DNA from: Pseudomonas sp. SID14000
Lineage (GTDB): Bacteria; Pseudomonadota; Gammaproteobacteria; Pseudomonadales; Pseudomonadaceae
Reading direction: 5' to 3'
Assembly: GCF_002165135.1 (NCBI RefSeq)
Contig: NZ_NFZQ01000005.1
Coordinates: 248,001-312,000, forward strand
DNA: 64,000 bases
Part shown: positions 26,516-34,716 of the stretch, in pieces
How positions within the stretch are numbered: position 1 is the stretch's first letter
How the letters are laid out: each line of letters opens with the position of its first letter
Notes under the pieces: model-generated
What the model saw: the letters and a program-made list of their open reading frames with translations, nothing else
Databases searched by the model: none
What the model was told of the DNA's origin: nothing
Translations under genes and position numbers: made by a program

Positions 26516-28510
26516 ATGGACAACCCACTTCTGCAAGATAGCCATATCCCTGTCGATTATCCGTCGATTACGCTTCAGAACATGCAAGTTGCCTTCGACC
26601 ACGTGCTGTTGGCGCACGAGCAAGGCATCGAACGCATCATCCGTGACCAGCAGGCATTGCCTACCTGGGATGACATGGTGCTGGCTGTGGACGGGCTGGA
26701 TAGTCAGCTTCTGACGGTGTTGTATGCTGCCTCGCCATTGGTTGGGCGGGATGAAGCCTGGGCCGGTGCCATTTTCGACTTCTTCGCCAAGGCCACGGAG
26801 CGGTTCGAACAGAAATTCACCAATTCCGCACTGCAGGCCCTGTATGAGCGCTTGGACAACAGCGACATTGGCAAGCAGCTGGATGCCCAGAAACGCGCCA
26901 CGTTGCACTGGCATCTGCGCAAGTTCACCTCCAGTGGGGCATCGCTCGACCCAGCAGGCAAGGTGCGCCTGGCCGAACTGCTGAAACAGATTGGCGCTGC
27001 GCGAGAGGCGTTTCGCATCAACATCAACCGGCCAGGACTGAGCATCACGGATGAATCCGAACTGAGCGGTGTACCTCAACGCATCCGTGACGAGCTGGCT
27101 ACAAGGGCACAGCAGGCAGGTGAGTCAGGTTGGTTGATTGCATGTGAAAGCGTGGCCACCGACGCCGTGCTCATACATGCTGACAACAGGCAGCTGCGCG
27201 AGCGCGTGTACCGGGCTTATAACACCCGAGGCGTTGGCCTCGGCCAACAGCAGGATAATCGCGGGCACCTGGAGCAACTGGCAAGGCTGCTGGAAGAAAA
27301 GGCCCACCTGCTCGGCTTTGCCAGCCATCTGGAGCAGAGCCTGCATACGAAGAGCGCGGGCTCGGTTGCCCAGGTGCGCGGCTTTCTTCATGACTTGGCC
27401 GATCATGTCCGTCCTGCCATGTTGAAGTGTCGCGCGCAGATCGAACGGCAGGCCGCAGCCAAGGGGCTGGGGAATGTCCAACCCTGGGACATTGCCTACT
27501 TGCAGGCTTCGTCGCGCACGGTACTTTCCACCGAAGACTTGCGCGAATACTTCCCGTTGAATGCTGTGGTCAGCGCATTGCAGCAGCTGGCGGAAAAGCT
27601 GTTTGGCGTGACGCTGCAGCCTAGGGCGCTGGAAACCTGGGATGACAGCGTGCAACCGTTCGAGGTGTGGCAGGACAACGCCTTTACCGGCTTTCTGTAC
27701 CTCGACGCCGTACAGCATGCCGGCAAGCAGCCTGACTCGGTGTTCACCACCTACATTCGCAACCGCCGGGTCGATGCCGAGGGGATCTACCAGGCGGCCT
27801 CGGTGGTGGTCTACAGCGACGTGCCTGCAGCGCTGCCGGGTAGCCAGCCGTTACTGGACCATCTGTCACTGCGCAAGCTGTTCCATGAGTTTGGCCATGC
27901 CTTGCACCATTTGCTGGTGCGCACGACCAACCACGTGATGTCCAACGTCACCGAACTCGGTACCGATGGCGTGGAGCTGTTCGGCAAGCTGTTCGAGCGC
28001 TGGGTCTGGGACGCGGATTACCTGGTGGCGATCTCGTCGCACCAGCACGATGGCAGCCAGCTTACCCGGGCGCGGGTCGATGAGTGCCTGCGCCGCTTGC
28101 GGCAGCAAGGTGTGGAAGAAACCGCGCGCGACCTGAGCATGGCGCTGTTCGACCTGGACCTGCATGGCACGCCGAATGATGGCCGGTCCCTTGAGCAGCG
28201 CCTGGGCGACGCCCGTGAGCGTTGTGGCTACTGGCCCCTGGCCGACTTCGAACACCCGGCGCATGCCTTCGACCATCTGGTGAACGGCTACGACGCCGGC
28301 TATTACGCCTATCTATGGTCAGATGTGCACGCCTTCGACCTGTTCACCCGCTTCGAGGCCCATGGCCTGCTGGACCGGGCCACAGGCCGGGCGCTGCAGG
28401 AGACATTGCTTGCCCCAGGGGCATCGCGACCGTTACGTGAAGGCATCGAGGCGTTCCTCGGCCGGCAGTCAAGCCAGCTGCCCTTCCTGCGTTGGCATGG
28501 CCTTAAGTGA
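26516..28510 (+). CDS. Divergent M3-family metallopeptidase, PrlC paralogue
   Basis: Predicted zinc peptidase of 664 residues, clearly paralogous to PrlC (same MDNPLLQ-like start, same order of blocks). The zinc site is intact: HEFGH at 457-461 and the downstream Glu in GVELFGKLFERW. It differs at the substrate-binding loop: PrlC has GGYAAGYYSYKW, here NGYDAGYYAYLW, so one conserved glycine and the lysine are lost. Several middle segments also diverge. AAGGTG precedes the ATG. The first few hundred bases use more AT-ending codons than prlC, which suggests lower expression or a different history. It may cut other peptides than PrlC; no substrate can be assigned. Confidence 0.85.
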   Translation: MDNPLLQDSHIPVDYPSITLQNMQVAFDHVLLAHEQGIERIIRDQQALPTWDDMVLAVDGLDSQLLTVLYAASPLVGRDEAWAGAIFDFFAKATERFEQKFTNSALQALYERLDNSDIGKQLDAQKRATLHWHLRKFTSSGASLDPAGKVRLAELLKQIGAAREAFRININRPGLSITDESELSGVPQRIRDELATRAQQAGESGWLIACESVATDAVLIHADNRQLRERVYRAYNTRGVGLGQQQDNRGHLEQLARLLEEKAHLLGFASHLEQSLHTKSAGSVAQVRGFLHDLADHVRPAMLKCRAQIERQAAAKGLGNVQPWDIAYLQASSRTVLSTEDLREYFPLNAVVSALQQLAEKLFGVTLQPRALETWDDSVQPFEVWQDNAFTGFLYLDAVQHAGKQPDSVFTTYIRNRRVDAEGIYQAASVVVYSDVPAALPGSQPLLDHLSLRKLFHEFGHALHHLLVRTTNHVMSNVTELGTDGVELFGKLFERWVWDADYLVAISSHQHDGSQLTRARVDECLRRLRQQGVEETARDLSMALFDLDLHGTPNDGRSLEQRLGDARERCGYWPLADFEHPAHAFDHLVNGYDAGYYAYLWSDVHAFDLFTRFEAHGLLDRATGRALQETLLAPGASRPLREGIEAFLGRQSSQLPFLRWHGLK

Positions 28511-28553
28511 GAGTGCGCTGACCGGAGGTGCTGGAAAGAATCAGGTATGTGCG

Positions 28554-28575
28554 ATACTGTACATGAATACAGTAT
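28554..28575 (+). promoter_or_regulatory. LexA (SOS) box upstream of the PA0069-type radical SAM gene
   Basis: CTG-TACATGAATA-CAG (28557-28572) fits the LexA consensus CTG-N10-CAG with an A/T-rich centre, and it sits in a longer perfect inverted repeat ATACTGTA / TACAGTAT (28554-28575). It ends 13 bp before the start codon at 28588. As I recall, the P. aeruginosa homologue (PA0069) belongs to the LexA regulon. Confidence 0.8.
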
Positions 28576-28587
28576 TCGAGGTAGGCC

Positions 28588-29646
28588 ATGATTCCTCCAG
28601 CACCGCAAAAGGGCCGTGGCACAGCGCACAATCCGCACAACCGCTTTGCCCCCAGCCATTCGGTGGCGGAGGATGACGGCTGGTACCAGGAGGTGCCGCA
28701 AACCCAGGGCACCGAGGTACGGGTAGAGACGGCCAAATCGGTGATCAGCCGCAATACCTCGCCCGACCTGCCCTTCGACCGCTCCATCAACCCTTACCGT
28801 GGCTGCGAGCATGGTTGCATCTACTGCTATGCCCGCCCTTCCCATGCCTACTGGGACCTTTCCCCCGGCCTGGATTTCGAGACCAAGCTGATTGCCAAGA
28901 CCAACGCCGCCGAGGTGCTCGCGCAACAACTGAGCAAACCGGGGTACGTGTGCGCGCCTATCAACCTGGGCTCCAACACCGACCCTTACCAGCCCATTGA
29001 ACGTGAGCAGTTGTTGACTCGCCGCCTGCTCGAAGTGCTCCTGCGTTTTCGTCACCCCGTCACCATCGTGACCAAGGGTTCGCTGGTATTGCGCGATCTT
29101 GACCTGTTGGCGGAAATGGCCCGTCAACGTCTGGCGCGTGTGATGATCAGCCTGACGACGCTGGACGATGATCTCAAGCGGGTGATGGAGCCCCGCGCGG
29201 CCTCCCCCAGCGCACGCTTGAGGGCCATTCGAGTGCTGCGTGAGGCAGGTGTACCGGTGGGCGTACTGTGTTCCCCGATCATTCCGATGATCAACGACAG
29301 TGAACTGGAGCGTCTGCTGGAAGCCGCCAAGGAGGCTGGTGCCCAGAGCGCGGCCTACATGATGTTGCGCCTGCCGCTGGAAGTGGCGCCGCTGTTCGAG
29401 CAGTGGTTGCACGACCATTACCCGCAGCGGGCGGCACATGTGTTGAGCCTGATCCGCCAGAGCCGGGGCGGCGAGTTGTATGACAGCCGGTTTGGTGCGC
29501 GTATGCGCGGTGAAGGGGTATTTGCCGAGTTGCTGGCGCAGCGCTTTGCCAAGGCCATGAAGCGGCTGGAGTTCGAGGGGCGAGAAGCGCAGGCGCTGGA
29601 TTGCTCGGCGTTTTGCCCGCCGGGTGGGCAGATGACACTGTTCTGA
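28588..29646 (+). CDS. PA0069-family radical SAM protein (SplB-like)
   Basis: Radical S-adenosylmethionine protein of 352 residues. The Fe-S motif is RGCEHGCIYCYARP (Cys73, Cys77, Cys80). Other features are NPYRGCEHG upstream, NLGSNTDPYQPIE, and VTIVTKGSLVLRDLDLL, as in spore photoproduct lyase relatives. The enzyme reaction is unknown, but the SOS box directly upstream implies induction by DNA damage, so a repair-related role is likely by inference. A GGAGGT-like site does not precede the ATG closely; GAGGTAGGCC lies 6-15 bases upstream. Confidence 0.9.
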   Translation: MIPPAPQKGRGTAHNPHNRFAPSHSVAEDDGWYQEVPQTQGTEVRVETAKSVISRNTSPDLPFDRSINPYRGCEHGCIYCYARPSHAYWDLSPGLDFETKLIAKTNAAEVLAQQLSKPGYVCAPINLGSNTDPYQPIEREQLLTRRLLEVLLRFRHPVTIVTKGSLVLRDLDLLAEMARQRLARVMISLTTLDDDLKRVMEPRAASPSARLRAIRVLREAGVPVGVLCSPIIPMINDSELERLLEAAKEAGAQSAAYMMLRLPLEVAPLFEQWLHDHYPQRAAHVLSLIRQSRGGELYDSRFGARMRGEGVFAELLAQRFAKAMKRLEFEGREAQALDCSAFCPPGGQMTLF

Positions 29647-29949
29647 AACCCTAAGCTCCTACAAGGGCGCATGGCCAGCCCTCAGTGCAACTAATCCAAG
29701 TTAGTAATTGCGGTAATGGCTCTTGGCAGTTGATGTTTTTTTGCTATTATTCAGTTCCCGCCTTTTTCATCTGGAACGCCCGTTCTAGAGCCTTTGAATT
29801 AAGTTTCAGTTAAGTTTTCCCCGCTAGCGTAGGAAATCAGTCTCCACCGACTGTGATCTATGGCCCGTGCGTGTCATCTAAATCCCTGCATAGCCAGAAT
29901 CTTTCACGGGTAAAATGGATTTACCTATACACCGTCAAGAGGATGAATC
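29647..29949. other. 303-bp AT-richer intergenic region before carbonic anhydrase
   Basis: No gene is seen. The middle (about 29690-29830) is clearly more AT-rich than its surroundings, with short inverted repeats such as GAACG-CCC-GTTC, and probably holds the promoter of the carbonic anhydrase gene. AAGAGGATGAATC before the ATG is the ribosome-binding region. No recognised operator was found. Confidence 0.45.
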
Positions 29950-30669
29950 ATGCCCATCAAGGACCCATCCAAGGTCGTACCGCAGGTCCCCGCGGAGAGC
30001 GCCGATGCCGCCCTGAAGCACATCGTCGACGGCTTCCTGCGTTTTCACCATGACGTTTTTCCCGAGCAGCAAGAGCTGTTCAAGAAGCTCGCCACCGCGC
30101 AAACCCCGCGTGCCATGTTCATTACCTGCGCCGACTCGCGCATCGTCCCCGAGCTGATCACCCAGAGTTCGCCTGGCGACCTGTTCGTGACCCGTAACGT
30201 CGGTAACGTGGTACCGCCTTATGGCCAGATGAACGGCGGCGTTTCCAGCGCCATCGAATACGCCGTGCTGGCACTGGGTGTGCACCACATCATCGTGTGC
30301 GGTCACTCTGACTGCGGCGCCATGCGTGCGGTGCTCAACCCGCAATCGCTGACCAAGATGCCGACCGTTTCCGCCTGGTTGCGCCATGCAGAAGTGGCCC
30401 GCACCGTGGTCGAGAACAACTGCTCTTGCGGCAGCGAACACGAAACCATGCAGGTGCTGACCAAGGAAAACGTCATCGCCCAGCTGCACCACCTGCGCAC
30501 TCACCCTTCGGTAGCCTCTCGCCTGGCAGCCGGTGAGCTGTTCATCCATGGCTGGGTCTACGACATCGAGACCAGCAAGATCGAAGCCTACGACGCCGCC
30601 AGCGACAGCTTCCTGCCCCTGGCTGCTGGCGAGCCGGTCCCCTGCGCTACTCCGAGAGGTCGCTACTAA
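29950..30669 (+). CDS. Beta-carbonic anhydrase
   Basis: Interconverts CO2 and bicarbonate, 239 residues. Zinc ligands Cys60 (ITCADSR), His119 and Cys122 (CGHSDCGAM) and the catalytic Asp62-Arg64 dyad are all present. The protein starts MPIKDPSKVVPQVP with no obvious signal peptide, so it is probably cytoplasmic. It is followed after 191 bp by a SulP transporter gene on the same strand, a pairing seen elsewhere for bicarbonate handling. In P. aeruginosa the equivalent gene, as I recall, is psCA1 (PA0102). Confidence 0.95.
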   Translation: MPIKDPSKVVPQVPAESADAALKHIVDGFLRFHHDVFPEQQELFKKLATAQTPRAMFITCADSRIVPELITQSSPGDLFVTRNVGNVVPPYGQMNGGVSSAIEYAVLALGVHHIIVCGHSDCGAMRAVLNPQSLTKMPTVSAWLRHAEVARTVVENNCSCGSEHETMQVLTKENVIAQLHHLRTHPSVASRLAAGELFIHGWVYDIETSKIEAYDAASDSFLPLAAGEPVPCATPRGRY

Positions 30670-30860
30670 GCGCCCCATCCACCCGCTGGAACCTTGATAG
30701 CCGGCTGCACCCTGCAGGGGTGTGGCGCGGCCTTCGGCTGCCTTGAATTCCCTGACTGCCTGCCGGCAAGCCCGCTGGCGGCCCGCGCCTGCGCGCTCGT
30801 CAGGGGCAAATGTGCCCACAGCCAGGGGAATGGCTGTGTGACAGAGAAAGGAGAAACACG

Positions 30861-32393
30861 GTGAACATTACACAGTTGAAAGCGGCCCTGCCGCGTGAGT
30901 TGCTGGCGTCGGTGGTGGTCTTCCTGGTGGCCCTGCCGCTGTGCATGGGCATTGCGATCGCCTCGGGCATGCCGCCGGCCAAAGGCCTGATTACCGGTAT
31001 TGTCGGTGGCATTGTCGTGGGTTTCCTTGCCGGTTCGCCGCTGCAGGTCAGTGGCCCGGCCGCTGGCCTGGCGGTACTGGTGTTCGAGCTGGTGCGCCAG
31101 CATGGCATGGCCATGCTCGGGCCGATCCTGCTACTGGCCGGCTTGCTGCAGTTGCTGGCCGGGCGCCTGCGCCTGGGCTGCTGGTTCCGGGTTACCGCGC
31201 CGGCGGTGGTGTACGGCATGCTGGCCGGGATTGGCGTGCTAATCGTGCTGTCGCAGGTGCATGTGATGTTCGACACCGCGCCGCAGCCTTCCGGCATGCA
31301 GAACCTGCTGGAGTTCCCGGCGACGCTGGCGGCAGCCCTGCCACAGGAAAACGTCGGCTCCGGCTGGATGGCCGGTGCGCTTGGCCTGGGCACCATCGCC
31401 ATCATGTGGGGCTGGGAGCGCCTGCGGCCGCAGCGGCTGCGTTTCGTCCCGGGTGCCCTGCTGGGCGTGTCGGCAATGACGGTCATCAGCATATGGCTGG
31501 CCTTGCCGGTGAACCGCGTACAGGTGCCGGCCGACCTGTCTGAGGCCATCGACTGGATCCGCCCTGGTGACCTGATGCAACTGGCTGACCCTACCCTGTT
31601 GGTCGCAGCGTTTGCTCTGGCCTTCATCGCCAGCGCCGAAACCTTGTTGTCGGCTGCAGCGGTTGACCGCATGCACAGTGGCCAGCGCTCGGACTTCGAC
31701 CGTGAGCTGTCAGCCCAGGGCATTGGCAACATGCTGTGCGGGGTGCTCGGCGCGTTGCCGATGACCGGGGTGATCGTGCGTAGCTCGGCTAACGTGCAGG
31801 CCGGCGCACAGACCCGGGCTTCGGCGATCTTCCATGGCCTTTGGCTGCTGGCGTTCGTGGTGGCGCTCAGCAGCGTGCTGCAGCAGATTCCGGTGGCGAG
31901 CCTGGCGGGTGTGCTGGTGTTCACCGGGGTCAAGCTGGTGGATTTCAAGGCGTTTCGTGGGCTGGGCCGCTACGGCCGCATGCCGATGTTCACCTATGCG
32001 GTAACGGCGCTGGCGATCATCTTTACCGACCTGCTGACCGGCGTGTTGCTGGGCTTTGCCCTGACCTTGCTGAAGCTGGCGCTCAAGGCGGCGCGGCTGA
32101 AGATCGGCCTGGTCAGCCTGGAGAAGGCTGGGCACATGGAGTTGCGTCTTAGTGGTGCGGCCACCTTCCTCAAGGTACCGGCGCTGACCCAGGTGCTGGA
32201 TACCGTGCCGGCGGGGACCACGCTGCATGTGCCGTTGGGCAACCTGAGCTATATCGACCACTCGTGCCTTGAGTTGCTGGAGGACTGGGGCCGCAGCAAT
32301 TCGGCCAATGGGTCGCGGTTGCTGATCGAGCAGCGGCGCTTGAAGCGGCGGATCGAGGGGCGGATGCGGACTACTGCGGGGGTTGGGGCCTGA
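30861..32393 (+). CDS. SulP-family transporter linked to carbonic anhydrase
   Basis: Inner-membrane SulP protein of 510 residues from GTG 30861 (NITQLKAALPREL), with AAAGGAG upstream; the longer ATG start at 30810 has no support. Membrane helices begin with LLASVVVFLVALPLCMGIAIASGMPPAKGLITGIVGGIV. A degenerate STAS domain is at the C-terminus (LGNLSYIDHSCLELLEDWG). Members adjacent or fused to carbonic anhydrase are thought to move bicarbonate or sulfate; context favours bicarbonate, but the substrate is not shown. It ends at a perfect REP palindrome shared with the convergent gene. Confidence 0.85.
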   Translation: MNITQLKAALPRELLASVVVFLVALPLCMGIAIASGMPPAKGLITGIVGGIVVGFLAGSPLQVSGPAAGLAVLVFELVRQHGMAMLGPILLLAGLLQLLAGRLRLGCWFRVTAPAVVYGMLAGIGVLIVLSQVHVMFDTAPQPSGMQNLLEFPATLAAALPQENVGSGWMAGALGLGTIAIMWGWERLRPQRLRFVPGALLGVSAMTVISIWLALPVNRVQVPADLSEAIDWIRPGDLMQLADPTLLVAAFALAFIASAETLLSAAAVDRMHSGQRSDFDRELSAQGIGNMLCGVLGALPMTGVIVRSSANVQAGAQTRASAIFHGLWLLAFVVALSSVLQQIPVASLAGVLVFTGVKLVDFKAFRGLGRYGRMPMFTYAVTALAIIFTDLLTGVLLGFALTLLKLALKAARLKIGLVSLEKAGHMELRLSGAATFLKVPALTQVLDTVPAGTTLHVPLGNLSYIDHSCLELLEDWGRSNSANGSRLLIEQRRLKRRIEGRMRTTAGVGA

Positions 32394-32419
32394 AGCTGAA
32401 AGCCTGTATCGCCTGAACT

Positions 32420-32513
32420 GGCCTCTTCGCGGGTAAACCCGCTCCCACAGGTACTGCACAGGGTTCAAAACCTGTGCAGTACCTGTGGGAGCGGGTTTAC
32501 CCGCGAAGAGGCC
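32420..32513. repeat. Perfect 43-bp inverted repeat made of two REPs
   Basis: The arms 32420-32462 and 32471-32513 are exactly complementary over 43 bp, with only an 8-nt loop (GTTCAAAA). Each arm is a full REP plus flanking sequence (to GCACAGG). It lies between the convergent SulP and 32535 genes and would form a cruciform or a very stable RNA hairpin. No other REP pair in the window is this perfect. Confidence 0.95.
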
Positions 32514-32534
32514 GGGACAGCTTATATCAATGGG

Positions 32535-33176
32535 TCAGGCCGGCTGGCCCAGCTCCACACCCAGCTGCCGCGACAGGCACGGCCAGCGCTTCCACGCCGC
32601 ACCCGTTTCCGGGCTGCTCAATTTCTCGCGGTAGGCCTCCACTGATTCCACCGCGAAGCTTTCGTCATTCAACATTTCATCCACCGAGTGATGCACCACT
32701 TCATCCAGCTGGTTGGCAAAGGTCTCGCCAATCAACTGGTGGGCAATCAGGTTGGCGACGGTGGTGTCCACCGGGATCAGCGGCTGCTGGAAGTGACGGA
32801 TATACAGGTCGTTCACCTCTTCCACCAGGCGGTGCGCCAGGTAGGCCTCATCCAGCAGGCAGTCCAGGCCCACATGCCCCCGCATCACGCTGGGCGGCTG
32901 CAGGAAGTAAGCCTCGGCAATTTTCAGTACCGGTTTGATCTGCGATTCGATCCCGGCCTCGCGGGCGACCTCATGGGCGGCCTCCAGCAGTTCCGGAACC
33001 TGGTCGATGTAGGCGCTGACGAAGCGCGCCAAAGTACCCTGGGCGTCCTGCTCAGGCAGGTGGATCGAGGGGTGCAGGTGGGGCAGTTGCAGCTCGAGAC
33101 GCGCTTTTAATTGGCCGGTCTGGCTCTCGTGTTGGTGGGCTTGGCTTACCTGCTCGCGTACAGCGGCGATGTTCAT
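32535..33176 (-). CDS. Conserved hypothetical protein (PA0104-type)
   Basis: Soluble, mostly helical protein of 213 residues from ATG 33176 (MNIAAVREQVSQAHQHESQTG); a longer in-frame start at 33203 is less likely. Acidic helices (LARFVSAYIDQVPELLEAAHEVARE) and HHSVDEMLNDESFAVESVEAY are seen, with no signal or membrane segment. I recognise no domain. A homologue sits at the same place between the CA-SulP pair and the cytochrome oxidase genes in other Pseudomonas. Confidence 0.8.
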   Translation of the reverse strand: MNIAAVREQVSQAHQHESQTGQLKARLELQLPHLHPSIHLPEQDAQGTLARFVSAYIDQVPELLEAAHEVAREAGIESQIKPVLKIAEAYFLQPPSVMRGHVGLDCLLDEAYLAHRLVEEVNDLYIRHFQQPLIPVDTTVANLIAHQLIGETFANQLDEVVHHSVDEMLNDESFAVESVEAYREKLSSPETGAAWKRWPCLSRQLGVELGQPA

Positions 33177-33545
33177 GACAACTCCAGGGACATTACGTTT
33201 CAAACGGAAGACACTAAATTAGCTGGGCATACAGAATACCTAAGACGCATTTGTTATAAGTCGCGCAAACGTGTGCATGCTCAGGCATATCGAAGTGCTA
33301 TTATTGCGCCATAGCCTATCAAGTGCGCGGTTTTCAGGGCATTCAGCCATTTCATGAAGTTCATTTCACTGGCTTCGTTGCGTGCCATTGGTCGCTGTCT
33401 ATACTCCCGGTGAACGTGATTCGTTGATGAGGCCCGACTGCTTTTAGCAGGGGCTCGGTCGTCGAAGCCAGGCAGTCTTGACCACCGTTCCCTCTTGCCG
33501 CAGGCCACGCCTCCGGGACTACAAGAACGAGAAGGGGAACCCGCA
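33177..33545. promoter_or_regulatory. Long control region upstream of the caa3 oxidase operon
   Basis: A 369-bp gap between the divergent 32535 gene and coxB. A GC-rich stem-loop (33429-33456, with CTGC-TTTTA-GCAG at its tip) lies about 90-115 bp before the coxB ATG and would sit in the mRNA leader. No protein is encoded. AGAAGGGG at about 33530 is the coxB ribosome-binding site. The aa3/caa3 oxidase of pseudomonads is known to be RpoS- and starvation-induced; I saw no clear activator site. Confidence 0.5.
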
Positions 33546-34673
33546 ATGATGCGACATCCACATGTCTGGATGGGCCTCCTGTTGTGGTCGGTTTTTGGTC
33601 AGGCCAACGCCGCCTGGACCGTGAACATGCACCCGGGGGCGACGGAAGTCTCCAACGCCGTCTTCGACCTGCACATGACCATCTTCTGGATCTGCGTGAT
33701 CATCGGCGTAGTTGTCTTTGGCGCGATGTTCTGGTCCATGGTCATCCACCGACGTTCCACCGGCCAGCAGGCTGCGCATTTCCACGAACACACCTGGGTG
33801 GAAATCCTCTGGACCGTGGTCCCCTTCCTGATCCTGGTGGCCATGGCCATCCCGGCCACCAAGACCCTGATCGATATCTACGATACCAGCGAGTCGGACA
33901 TCGATATCCAGGTTACCGGCTACCAGTGGAAGTGGCATTACAAGTACCTGGGCCAGGATGTGGAGTTTTTCAGCAACCTGGCTACCCCGACCGAGCAGAT
34001 TCACAACAAGGCAGCCAAGGACGAGCACTACCTGCTCGAAGTCGACCAGCCGCTGGTGCTGCCTGTGGGCGCCAAGGTGCGCTTCCTGGTGACCGCTGCG
34101 GACGTCATCCACTCCTGGTGGGTGCCGGCCTTCGCGGTCAAGCGTGATGCCATCCCAGGCTTCGTCAACGAAGCCTGGACCCGTATCGAGAAGCCCGGCA
34201 TCTACCGCGGTCAGTGCACCGAGCTGTGCGGCAAGGACCACGGCTTCATGCCGGTGGTGGTCGAGGTCAAGTCCAAGGCCGACTACGACACCTGGCTGGG
34301 CGAGCGCAAGGCTGAAGCTGCCAAGCTCAAGGAGCTGACCAGCAAGGAATGGACCCTGGAAGAACTGGTGGAACGTGGTGACAAGGTCTACCACACCACC
34401 TGCGTGGCCTGTCACCAGGCCGAAGGCCAGGGCCTGCCACCGATGTTCCCGGCGCTCAAGGGCTCGAAGATCGCCACCGGGCCGAAGGAAGCCCACCTGG
34501 GCATCGTCTTCCACGGCAAGCCTGGCACCGCCATGGCCGCGTTCGGCAAGCAGCTCTCGGAAGTCGACATCGCCGCCGTGGTCACCTACGAGCGCAACGC
34601 CTGGGGCAACAACAAGGGTGACATGGTCACGCCGAAGGACGTGCTGGCGCTGAAACAGGCAGAAGCGCAATGA
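33546..34673 (+). CDS. coxB: Cytochrome c oxidase subunit II with fused cytochrome c domain
   Basis: CuA-carrying subunit of the caa3 oxidase, 375 residues from ATG 33546 (MMRHPHVWMGLLLW). A signal peptide is followed by two transmembrane helices (FWICVIIGVVVFGAMFWSMV and WVEILWTVVPFLILVAMAI). The CuA ligands are in VIHSWW and CTELCGKDHGFM. A C-terminal cytochrome c domain (TCVACHQAEGQG, with an axial Met in GKPGTAMAAF) makes this the caa3 type. It is the first gene of the operon coxB-coxA-ctaG-coxC. Confidence 0.95.
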   Translation: MMRHPHVWMGLLLWSVFGQANAAWTVNMHPGATEVSNAVFDLHMTIFWICVIIGVVVFGAMFWSMVIHRRSTGQQAAHFHEHTWVEILWTVVPFLILVAMAIPATKTLIDIYDTSESDIDIQVTGYQWKWHYKYLGQDVEFFSNLATPTEQIHNKAAKDEHYLLEVDQPLVLPVGAKVRFLVTAADVIHSWWVPAFAVKRDAIPGFVNEAWTRIEKPGIYRGQCTELCGKDHGFMPVVVEVKSKADYDTWLGERKAEAAKLKELTSKEWTLEELVERGDKVYHTTCVACHQAEGQGLPPMFPALKGSKIATGPKEAHLGIVFHGKPGTAMAAFGKQLSEVDIAAVVTYERNAWGNNKGDMVTPKDVLALKQAEAQ

Positions 34674-34716
34674 ACCGGGTTACTCGCGGCAATCAATGGA
34701 TTGCAGGAGACAGGAC

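Noticed and set aside
29725..29760. Possible sigma54 promoter (TGGCAG...TTGC) before the carbonic anhydrase gene
   Set aside because: The spacing between the GG and GC elements is about 17 nt instead of 10, so it cannot be a -24/-12 promoter.
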